The notes beneath the pieces were generated by a model. That model did not search any database and was not told where the DNA came from. It saw only the letters and a list, made by a program, of their open reading frames with translations. This document shows, piece after piece, positions 55,118 to 64,000 of a stretch of 64,000 nucleotides of DNA. Position 1 is the first letter of the stretch, and every line of letters starts with the position of its first letter. The translations under genes and the position numbers were made by a program. Origin of the DNA: Heterotrichella gracilis (Eukaryota; Sar; Xanthophyceae; Tribonematales; Xanthonemataceae); the NCBI GenBank assembly GCA_032358255.1, contig JAULBX010009991.1, positions 1 through 64,000 of the forward strand. Direction: 5' to 3'.

Positions 55118-56103
55118 GCCTTTTCAGGTCGAGCAAGCTTGCTACCCAACCCTTTCCATATGTTGGCCCCTTGCATATGCCAGCAGAAATTTAAATCTTC
55201 GTTTAATCTCACTTCACAGGTACAGTCTCTGTGTGCGTCGGCAACCGGGCCGTTGGGTCTGCGACCATTATGCCTGCGGCATGCCATGCAATGGGCAATG
55301 CATGCAGCCAAATTAAAACAGTGTGCTTGTGTGGATGTAGTACCGCAGTTGCAACGCTACACCTCGTTAACAGCTTTGGTGCCTGCTGTAGTACGTTTAC
55401 CGTTAGAAGTCATATGGCAAAGTTTTGAACGTTCGACCGTGACGTCCAAATGTTGCAAGTGAAATCCCCACACAGGGTGCCAGTCCCTGGGGCCCAATGA
55501 CCTCATGGCTGGCCCAAATGTAAAGGAGGCAGTGGTGTGGTGGTCCATTAAACAGCTGGTTCAGTGCATTCTTGGTTCAATCGGTAACAAACCCTTCCCT
55601 GGCTAGAGGGCTCCCATATTCTCAGGAGCCACATGACTGCACCCAACGAAAAGTCTTGAGGTTCCATAGAAAAACTGTCCACTGTCACCTTGATGTTCAG
55701 CAGACGCCACCGCCCCTGCTGACCCATGATGATGGACCATTGTAGTGCAACACGGAACTTTATCAGCATTGGCACCGCTTGCAAGAATTGTCGCATTGGA
55801 AAATTGGAAATTTGATGTACTCTCAACCTGGTGGCATGCTGGGTGCAGGTAAAATGACATGCACCAGATTGCAAATGGATGGCAGAAAGCTTAATGATAC
55901 CCTAAGAAAACAGCACCCGCTAACTGGTGACAATGAGAAGAGCAAATCAACAGACTCCAGCCTAGAAGACCAGGCACCTGTCAAGTGCCATACTATGTAA
56001 TGTGCTACATGTCTCAAACCAGCGAGCAACCCAAATCACACTCTTTTAGATCCTGTGCTGATGACCCCTAGCAGCTGCCACTTCCAACTCTGACACCATG
56101 GCC
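55118..56103. other. Intergenic, no gene recognised
   Basis: Promoter of the glycosyltransferase gene and 3' flank of the dehydrogenase gene. No exon chain visible. Confidence 0.5.
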
Positions 56104-58408
56104 TCACAGCCAGCCTCCACCCGTCACCTCAACGCACTGCCCAGAGATGTACGAAGCATAGGGCGACGCCAGCATCAGCATTGCACCCGCTGCCTCCTCT
56201 GGCGTGCCCATGCGCCCCATGGGGATCAGCATCTTGAGGATATCCTGCCGCGCAACGTGTGTGTCCGGAACACCAACGCGCACGCTCTCATCGCCACCCA
56301 CCTGCCCCCGGCGCACGATTAGGACCACAGCAATGCATGTGGTGTCGAATCTCCCAAGCAGATAGCAGCTGGTGTATTATATCACTGGCATTGTATGCAA
56401 CAAAAACCCTGTCAACAGATGCAATCCTGCAGTCATTAGAATTCGACACGTGTTGCATTTGGACATATGCACCCCTGCTCCTCCAACTTTTGACACAATC
56501 ACACTTTTTGATGTTGGGCAAATTTGACTGGGATCACCTCGACAGTGGCGCCCTTGTCCAAAGAGGCCACCAGGCGCGTGCCAATCCACCCAAATGCAAG
56601 CGCATTGCAGCGGATGTTGAATGCGCCCCACTCCCGTGCAACCGTCTTTGTCAAGCCAAGCACACCCATCTTTGCCTGCAGCCAGCATGCACCGCCGGTC
56701 AGACATGCCCAGCGCGCACCTTCTGGACATAGCCAGCACCCTTCCAGCCACGCGTGTAAATGTAGCCAAATGCGGCGGCATTGCAGCGGATGTTGAATGG
56801 ACCCCACTCACGGGCGATTGTCTTTGTAAGGCCCAGCAGCGCCATTTTTGCCTTGCCACACATGCCATGCTGTCAGCTGATGCGTGGATGCGCATGTGCG
56901 GGGAAGAATGAGGAAGCAACGACCACGCACAAATGATGCATGGTGCCACACAATGAATCACGAGTGACCCCTAAAACAATATTAAATCAGTGAATTAAAA
57001 TCACGAACAAATTGCTCCATTTACAACCCTCAGAACGACCGCCTGCGTACCGTGCTGTAGCTTGCTTGCCCTGCATTGCCGTGCGTGCCACTGACAGACG
57101 ACACGTTGATGACGCATCTGGGCTGGGCGGTGCCGCCACCTGCCATTTCCGCCTTTGCAGCTTCGCGCATCACAGGGGCAGCTGCCTGAATGAGCCTAAA
57201 GGGTGCGGTGCAATGCAGCGCCAGCATCGTGTCCCACTGCTTGCGCGACGTCTTGTGGATGACAGCATCCCAGGGAAACCCTACGCGAGGGCGGGACGTG
57301 TTGAACGGGTGTCAGGCACACAATCATGCACTGCGCCGTGGCAGGTAGTCCTAGTTTCACATGCATTTTTTTACTCCATGCTGTGTGAGCAGACTACATC
57401 CCAAGCGTCCATCATAGTGCATCGATGATGACCTTCCAGCGCTCTGCAGTGGGCACCATGGCAATGCAGCGCAACAGACCTGCGTTGTTGATGAGGATAT
57501 CCACCCCTCCAAAGTTTGTCACCGCTGCATCCACCGCACGCTGTGGGAAGTCCTCGGCCAAAACGTCGCCTGCAGGCACCAGGTCCCATCTCAAACGGTA
57601 TGCACAGCAGCTGTCAAGGGTTTTTATACCCTTAAAAGGGTTACGCTTATGTACATTGCCTTATTGCTTGCCCGTTGTCAGCTGGTGTTGTGGTGTCCAG
57701 CAGTGAACCAACATGTTGACAGGCACGGGTGTAGATACCAATGCAATTAAGCAATGATGCGCAATGCGGGCTACGCTTACCAACGAGGCACACAGCATCG
57801 CCTCCGTCCCTCCTGATCTCGTCCACCACCTGCTGTGCCTTGGCGCCATCCAAATCTGCCACCACCACCTTGGCATCGTGCTCTGCAAAGAGCTTGGCAG
57901 CTGCACCCCCTATGCCCTGGCCTGCGCCGGTGATGATTGCCACCTGTACAGAGAGATGGTGGGTAGTGCCTTTCTATCAGGGACAAATCCCAAACCCCCA
58001 GTGTTAGTTAGTGCTGGTGCTGTATGCCACATGCACCTTTTGAGCCCGGCCATGCGCCTGTGAGCCCTCAGCAGCAACTCTTGGAAGCACCAGGTATGAT
58101 GGGCTCACTATGGTGGGGTTTTGGGTTAGGGTAGTTTGGTGGAAGAGCCCGTTCAATACTTGCAATATGGAGGGTAGGTTTAAGTGGGGCTAGTTCATAT
58201 GTGTGTGCGAATGTTGAGGCCCCCCTACCTTGTTGAGCAGCAGCTTGGAGGGGTTGAAGGGGGCTGAAACATGAGATAGAGCAACCCAGTCACTTTTGAG
58301 GACATCAGAACTCGTTGCCGCCTCCCCCAGGTGCCCAGCAAGCGTTGCAAGCCTTCGAAGGTGCGGGTTTGTGAGCTCCAAAGTGGTCTTGGCACTTGGG
58401 CCCTCCAT
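56104..58408 (-). CDS. Short-chain dehydrogenase/reductase (FabG-like classical SDR)
   Basis: NAD(P)-dependent oxidoreductase; substrate unknown. Six exons close in phase: 58408-58229, 57943-57781, 57569-57480, 57280-57051, 56675-56505 and 56301-56104, giving 343 residues. About 60 residues precede the SDR core (MEGPSAKTTLELTNPHLRRL...), longer than a bare FabG; they do not look like a standard transit peptide. Core motifs are TGAGQGIG (65-72), VVVADLDG, NNAG (142-145), catalytic Ser in INVSSVSG (about 206) and Y219-S-T-A-K223. The YSTAK motif is created across the exon 4/5 junction. The C-terminus has PMGRMGTPEEAAGAMLMLAS and ISGQCVEVTGGGW. A second exon that could replace exon 5 lies at 56851-56720. 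DAVIHKTSRKQWDTMLALHC resembles a plant/bacterial SDR subgroup often labelled 3-oxoacyl-ACP reductase. Confidence 0.9.
56720..56851 (-). other. Possible alternative exon 5 of the SDR gene
   Basis: On the minus strand an AG acceptor is followed by 44 open codons in phase 0 and a GTGCGC donor. The first 34 residues (AKMALLGLTKTIAREWG, PFNIRCNAAAFGYIYTR) match exon 5 at 27 of 34 positions and supply the same catalytic Lys. The last ten residues (GWKGAGYVQK) differ. It could be a mutually exclusive exon or a relic. Confidence 0.5.
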
Positions 58409-58819
58409 TGTGGGTGAATGTCAGAGCGAGCCCAGATGATCAAGCGCGTATGCAGTGGCGTAAAGCGGTACCGAATAAAGTGGGCAACTTGAGAATGGGA
58501 GCCCTGCATAACTCCTGTCCACGGAACGTTACGGTGAAGTATTTTGCATATGCATGCATATGGTCAAGGAGCCAACTGGCGAGGTTCCCAGCAGCTGCTA
58601 CAGGCACTGGAGGTCCAGTTGGCCAAAATTGAATGGGGTTGGTGCGCACGGCCACAAAATGCTCGGATTGCTGGTGAATTGCGTACCCAGATGCAACGTT
58701 GTCGAGCGTCAAAAGCTTTCATGCAACTGCCCTCCCGAGGTTGACGCTGCACTTGACCCCTGCGTTTGCATGCACGGTGTTGGGCCCTCGTGCAAGGAGT
58801 GAGAGCCCACCACTTTCAA
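58409..58819. promoter_or_regulatory. Bidirectional promoter (SDR / DUF4349 gene) with perfect palindrome
   Basis: 411 bases separate divergent starts. The perfect 16-base palindrome CATATGCATGCATATG lies at 58547-58562, near the middle. No other clear element is seen. Confidence 0.5.
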
Positions 58820-61428
58820 ATGCCGCCCAGCTTTCCCTTCGAGAAGAAGCTCACAGCCAGGAGCACGAAGGTTATGATGGCTGTGGTATCTGTAGGGCTG
58901 TTGGTCGCACTAGTGCTGGCATGGGGTGGGCCTGGCGACGCACAAACCTATTCGGAACAAGGGTATAGGGGCACTGGCTACTCAGACGCTGGGGCAGAGG
59001 ATAATCTGGTCTCTAGTGCCACCGGCAACGCTATGTTAGGCCGGCGCCTCTCTAAAGCTGCCATGCCCCGTGGTGGCAGACAGGCGTTTGCTGCCAAACC
59101 TGCCATTGCTATGGATATGGCAGTGAGGTGGGTCCCTCCAGGGTTCACCAATTTTGCCTGCCTGTTTCTGAGTATGGGGTGCTGAAAACCCTCTGCTGCA
59201 CAACTCTTCTCCCACTTGCTTCCTGGTCCCTGCAGCAGGTCTAGTGACGGGGCTGTTGCTGAGAGCATGCCTGAGCTGGCCTCCATGTCGATGGGAGGCA
59301 CTGCTGAACCCTTCGCCGCTCCTGAGAAGCCTATGATCGTGAAGACTGCTGACATCGCCGTTGTGGTCAAGTAGGACACTAATTAACAGTTTGGAAGTAC
59401 ACTTCACACCCGCCACTTTGTCTTGAGCTGACCACCGCTGAGCATTGCGTACTCAAGCTGTTGTTGCACATCCGCTGCAGGAACGCTTCTATAGAGTATG
59501 AGAGGATCGTGAAGATGGTGAGTGCTGCTTCAGTTGTGTTAGACCCACCCAGCAGCAGTGCCTTATATAGGTTACGATACTAGAATCTATTTAAGGGTTT
59601 GCTTTTAGGGTATGATATTGCATTTTTTCAGTTTATACGATATGGGTTTCATGCGCCTACAACATCCTGATTTTGCTGTTGTTATAGCCTCACCAACTGC
59701 GTTGCTCTGCAGGTTACAAACATGGGTGGCTTTGTTACCAACTCCCAAGAAAGTGTGACGTGGAGTGAATACCTTGGTCCAGACGTCAACCAAATCACAG
59801 TAAACTTGCGGGTCCCAGCTGGTACGCTCCTTGGTCTGTGGCAAATCTTGTTAAACTTCCATCATTTTCATCTGTCATGGCCCTGTGACACAACCCCTTC
59901 ATTCCACTGTAGAGCAACTGGATGAGGTTATGGGCCAAGTGAAGGGGAGCGCCGTCAAGGTGGTGCGATCCTCGACGTCTGGGGAGGTAAGGATTGCACT
60001 ATCCTTCTCAACCCTGTCACCTGTCCTGTGAGCCGCGTTGTTTCATCTGCAGCATATGCATGGTCCTCGACCACCCACTGCATTGGGGTGCATTGGACCC
60101 CAGCGCAGCGGAGCGCTGACTGCTGCCACATGCCACATCGCTGAGCATGCATGGGCTTCCAAGCCGCAGCCAGCTTATGCGGCAAGTGACATGGCGCATG
60201 CGACATAAGTTATGCGGCATGAGAAATGGCGCATCTTTACTCACGTGGGTTTATCATCGATGGGCCTGCCTTAACTTGTCATTAATGTGGGTGCAGGATG
60301 TGACTGAGCAGTACATCGATGCCGCCACACGCGCACAGAACAAGCAGGCGCTGCAGAACAAGCTGGCCGACCTGCTCAAGGTCTCCAAGGATGTGGCAGA
60401 CACACTGGAGGTAAGCATGCGCACTACTTGGCCAGCAGTTTAGTGTATCTATTCAAGCGTGCAATAAGCTGCCGAGGGTGATTGCCAATGTGGCTGTGCT
60501 CCTAGATTGCTTGTCACCAAATTCCAGCTGTGGGCCTCAGATTACTGTTTGTAGCAAGCAATGTAGCGTATCTAGTCCAGTGTGCAATCAGCTGCCAAGG
60601 GTGACTGATCCTGTGGCTGTGCTCCTAGATTGCATGTCACCAAATTCCAGCTGTGGGCCTCAGATCATTTCTATCACCCATCACTGCATACATCCAGGTT
60701 CATCGGGAGCTTGAGAGGGTAACTGCAGACATGGAGGCGCACAAGGCACGCGCAGAGTACCTGAAAAAGGCATCGCTGCTGTCGTCGCTGTATGTGCAGC
60801 TCCTTGAGGCGCCCGCATCTGTTCCGGGCAGCGTGATCTCCCCTGCTGCGGTGGCGTACATGCGTGCCCTGGCGTACTGGTCCCGCCTCCACTACTTGAT
60901 GGTAGATGGTGAGTGTCCCATTGCAGCTGCACTGCCTCCATACCCGCACACATACCTTAGCTTTGCATGTATCATGTGTGAGCATGGAATGTAGCGGGGA
61001 AGCGCCAATTGCTGGGGCTTTGTCATGTGAGACTTAATGCGTGGGTCGTCAAAATGCATCCATAATAGATAAAGATTGAAGTGCCAGCAGTGCAGGTATC
61101 ATTACAATCGTGCTCCAATTCGGATGCATCTATCAATAATGGCCACATGCCATGCACTCCTGTCCTTCACAAGCCTTCAAGCAAATGCCCTAGAAGAAGG
61201 AAAGAAAGCCCTATAATATTCTCCATTGTGCTCAGCCCAAAGTCGTTATTCCTGCTACCGGACCGTGTCACATGCTAAACAGGGGATAATCCTGCAGGTG
61301 CTGTGGTGTTCTTTGTGTTTGTTGCTCCGGTCATGATCATCGGGCTGCTGCTGGTGGCAGCACTGTATTTCACATGCGGGAGGAAGTTGGCAGGTGCTGG
61401 GACCCTCAACGGGGCACGACTGGCATGA
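58820..61428 (+). CDS. DUF4349-domain membrane protein
   Basis: Eight exons close in phase: 58820-59127, 59239-59370, 59481-59517, 59713-59821, 59913-59986, 60297-60410, 60698-60908 and 61298-61428, giving 371 residues. A hydrophobic segment at about 19-35 (MMAVVSVGLLVALVLAW) followed by GDAQ looks like a signal peptide or anchor. The linker is Gly/Ser/Ala/Met-rich. From about residue 130 to 315 the chain follows DUF4349: IVKTADIAVVV, YERIVKMVTNMGGFV, VNLRVPAEQLDEVM, then SGEDVTEQYIDAATRAQNKQ and a coiled-coil stretch (LERVTADMEAHKARAEYLKK). A C-terminal transmembrane helix (VVFFVFVAPVMIIGLLLVAA) precedes a short tail. DUF4349 is known chiefly from bacterial lipoproteins and membrane proteins of unknown function. 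Here it has seven introns, so it is a settled nuclear gene. Confidence 0.82.
60438..60670 (+). repeat. Tandem duplication within intron 6 of the DUF4349 gene
   Basis: Two roughly 100-base units (60441-60545 and 60569-60668) share GTGGCTGTGCTCCTAGATTG and CACCAAATTCCAGCTGTGGG. They are about 128 bases apart and close to 90% alike by eye. Confidence 0.8.
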
Positions 61429-63690
61429 GCATCATAACCCTGGAAAGTGCTTCATGCCTGGAACAGCAGACCTTTGAGTCCAATGGAGTGCCTCGGTTGC
61501 TGGAGTGGGCAAGCATGCAGATGTACTTGCACAGAGTGCATGTGCGCAAGGTATTATGGCACAAACTGGGCACTGATGAGGATAGGGACAAAATTGGGTT
61601 TGCCTGGATAATGTCCTTGTCCTGCATTGTGCTGGGCGGAGTGTTTGGCTGTGCCGTGGACAGAATTTGGCCAACTTAAACCTGTTCAATAGTTTGATAA
61701 CTTATTTTTCGTGATTGGCAGTTTTATTCAGAAATATAACAATCCAGGTTTATCGTTGTTTTGCTTCCGTGCTTTTCTTGTTTTTGCAGCTTTCTTTATT
61801 GCCCTGCCTTAAATGCCAATGCCACTTGATCCACCAGTTGTTAGTGCCATCCGGAAAACTTTCTGCACAACATTGTAACGTGGCTTTACAGCACGGTGAC
61901 CGTTTTATCCAGCATGCATTAAATACAACATGCGTAATTACCCACTGGATTGCAAACAACGAGCTTGATCCATGTGTTGCATACTGCATGGCATATTGGC
62001 TTGACCATTGTAATGCCATGTCAGTTGCACTGCACACTGTGTCCTATCAGCAGGTGGTTGGCGTGGATAGTGCGCTAAAACCCTTGTGCGCCACCCACTG
62101 GCACTGGGCGCCATCCATTGAAGCCAGGAACCCATTGGTGAAATAGTTCACCAAGCTGAACCCTGAACGGTGCAAGGAAACACAAGGTGGGTTTTGAAGT
62201 CCATCTGGGCACCACCTTTGAGGGTTTCTAGGTTGCAGGTAAGATAATATATGACCCAAAACAGGTGTGTAAGGGGGCCTATTTGCATGCATAGAAACAC
62301 AGAGGTTCACCGACCGACTGACCACGACGGCTGCAGCGTTTGGATAAACGCTAAACGCGTCGGTGTGCACATGGCCCGAAGTTGACACTAAAAGTTATAC
62401 CGAGCAGCTGGTGCCATATTGCTTCCACACCCGAAACCATTCTTGCAAACGCTGCAGTGGTGGTGAGCATCTCTCCTGTTGTAGAAACCAAATTTGCGGT
62501 TCCGGACATCGTCACTACTGGTGCATGCAGCCCATGGTTGGAGGAGGTTGGCTCACAGCCCTTGTGAATATGACGGGGTGACAGGTCAAAGGGCTGGAGT
62601 TGGTGCCTGGACAGGTATTGGCACCCTGCACCCTTGAAAGACCAGATGCGTGTGTGCACAGGACGACGTGTTGCATGCTCCCCCTAAACACTGTACTGCC
62701 TTAGTCTCCGGTTTGCTGTCCTTGGCGATCAAGGCGGTCTGTATCTGTGTGGTGTGGCCTCGGGTTTGCTACCTGTGTTCGTGTCTCGTGGAACCTGCCG
62801 AGCATTTGCCTTGATTGGCAACCGGTGTTCTGAGCCATGGCCCGAGCAGCCACACTTCCGTGGGTGTGATGGACACAGCAGTCTTTCGACCGCTTTTATG
62901 TGCATGAAATGTGCCAGTACCTTTACCAAGGCTTACTTTCGGTCATCTTGTGAACAGTTTTGAGCTTTCTCTGCCCAGCTCCCCCCTAGCTTCTAGAAAT
63001 ACGAGCTTGATCACTTAGCGCGTGAAATGGCTTGATGGGCTGCAAACACTTTGCGCAACCACGCGGTTGGCTGTTCACGAACTTTCTATGGGCTTGTTGT
63101 TTTTGCTGAAGTGCTGTTGCCGATGAGGCCTTCACTGCCTATATTCATCTTGAATTTATCACTGCTCAAGAAGTTTCTTTCTTGTAGCTGATAGTCCAGC
63201 TGTTCAGCTTCCAGTTTGTTGCACTGCGAGGTATTCTTTGTGTCTTTAGGTGTGCTTGTGATAGAGTGCTACTGCTCAACTTGGTTCGACTTGCCATCTG
63301 TTAACAGCTGTCATGGTATTGTGCCACCTGTTGCAGATCACCAGTTGTGGGGTGGGCAAGCCTGTGTATCGGCTCTTCTGATGTCAAGCCCCATTGCCGG
63401 CCGGCCCTTCCTGATGACAAGCTGAGCAGGTACTGATTTGAGCAGCATTAGCAAAACAGCTTCCCTTGCACCAAGCCAATGGGCTGCATCGTTACCTGGG
63501 GGCAAACATCTACCTGCACCCATCCGCAACTGCCAATGTATGTACCACAAGCTCGCCATACTGCTTCATAAAATGCGCCCTCACTTGACCAACTCTTGCT
63601 CTGCAACCCCACCACCCCAATGCTTCCCTTGCAGTTAATTAGGAGCCACCCGCGCAACTTCCCCAACAGCCAGCGCTGCTGCCTGGCAGC
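61429..63690. other. Large intergenic region, no gene recognised
   Basis: 2.3 kb with only chance frames. An acceptor-like CTTCCCTTGCAG at about 63634 suggests a 5'-UTR intron for the gene starting at 63691. Confidence 0.45.
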
Positions 63691-64000
63691 ATGGCAGCTG
63701 GCGCCTTTCTGGAGGACATTGCACTGGACCACGAGGACCCCAGCATAGTGGACCACCTGCTCCACCCGCGGGATGCGTACCACCAGCGCACCAGCCCACG
63801 GGGCATCCTCAAGGAGCAGGCCTGCGCCCTGGGCCGGCCCGCAGACAACACCACCCCGCGCAAGAGCGTGCGCATCAACACGCCCGAGCTGGACGCGGGG
63901 TTTGGGTCGCCGAATCGGCTGCGCATACAGACGCAGCGCCCGGTGGCCCTCGCAGACCTCAAGCCCACAGTGTCTGCTTTTGAGGAGGAGAGCCGCAAGG
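63691..64000 (+). CDS. Unrecognised protein, N-terminus only (cut by window edge)
   Basis: An uninterrupted frame from ATG 63691 runs past the window end, 103 codons so far. It begins MAAGAFLEDIALDHEDPSIV and continues with HLLHPRDAYHQRTSPRG, a TPRKSVRINTPE patch and FGSPNRLRIQ. The residues are hydrophilic and rich in Pro, Arg and Asp, so probably an intrinsically disordered N-terminus. SPR, TPRK and SPNR sites could be proline-directed phosphorylation sites. No domain is visible yet. Codon use (GC-rich third positions) matches the other genes, which supports it as real. Confidence 0.6.
   Translation, partial: MAAGAFLEDIALDHEDPSIVDHLLHPRDAYHQRTSPRGILKEQACALGRPADNTTPRKSVRINTPELDAGFGSPNRLRIQTQRPVALADLKPTVSAFEEESRK

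Noticed and set aside
61374-61679. 101-codon open frame after the DUF4349 gene
   Set aside because: It overlaps the last exon and 3' flank of that gene in another frame, with no recognised domain.

Overview
This window looks like nuclear DNA of a green alga (Chlorophyta, probably Chlorophyceae). That is inferred from dense short introns with GTG/GTA-type donors, a plant-type ERF transcription factor, plant/algal-type THI4 thiazole synthase and RBP45/47-like RNA-binding protein, and scattered telomere-like TTTAGGG repeats. The species cannot be fixed from the sequence alone. Most genes below were assembled exon by exon so that splice phases close; nearly all give an uninterrupted protein of normal family length.

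Layout. 2.1-5.2 kb (-): AP2/ERF transcription factor. 6.4-10.8 kb (-): CUE + F-box + leucine-rich-repeat protein, divergent from 11.1-15.0 kb (+), a stand-alone anticodon-binding-domain protein. 16.0-18.4 kb (+): THI4 thiamine thiazole synthase. 20.0-24.1 kb (+): MFS transporter of the SLC22A18 type. 25.1-26.8 kb (+): three-RRM RNA-binding protein. 27.7-28.4 kb: non-autonomous DNA transposon with a 9-bp target duplication. 29.6-34.3 kb (-): Notchless/Rsa4, a 60S assembly factor. 35.8-37.6 kb (-): extremely acidic protein. 39.4-44.0 kb (+): RIO2 kinase, a 40S maturation factor. 45.3-47.4 kb (-): single-pass membrane glycoprotein-like protein. 48.7-50.4 kb (+): LST8, the TOR-complex WD40 subunit. 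50.8-51.9 kb (-): small unrecognised protein. 52.7-55.1 kb (-): GT69/CAP59-type glycosyltransferase. 56.1-58.4 kb (-): short-chain dehydrogenase/reductase, divergent from 58.8-61.4 kb (+), a DUF4349 membrane protein. 63.7-64.0 kb (+): start of an unrecognised gene cut by the window edge.

The most unusual feature is structural. In at least seven genes the edge of an exon, with its splice site, is present again inside the neighbouring intron, sometimes three or four times and often beside telomere-like repeats. Most copies are decayed. A few keep a usable splice site and the reading frame, notably an alternative exon in the dehydrogenase and a second in-frame donor in Notchless, so this process may create alternative exons.

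No coherent operon-like pathway is present, as expected for a nuclear genome. Three growth-related genes (Notchless for the 60S subunit, RIO2 for the 40S subunit, LST8 for TOR signalling) do lie within 20 kb. I recognised no tRNA, rRNA, CRISPR array, retroelement or virus-like element.
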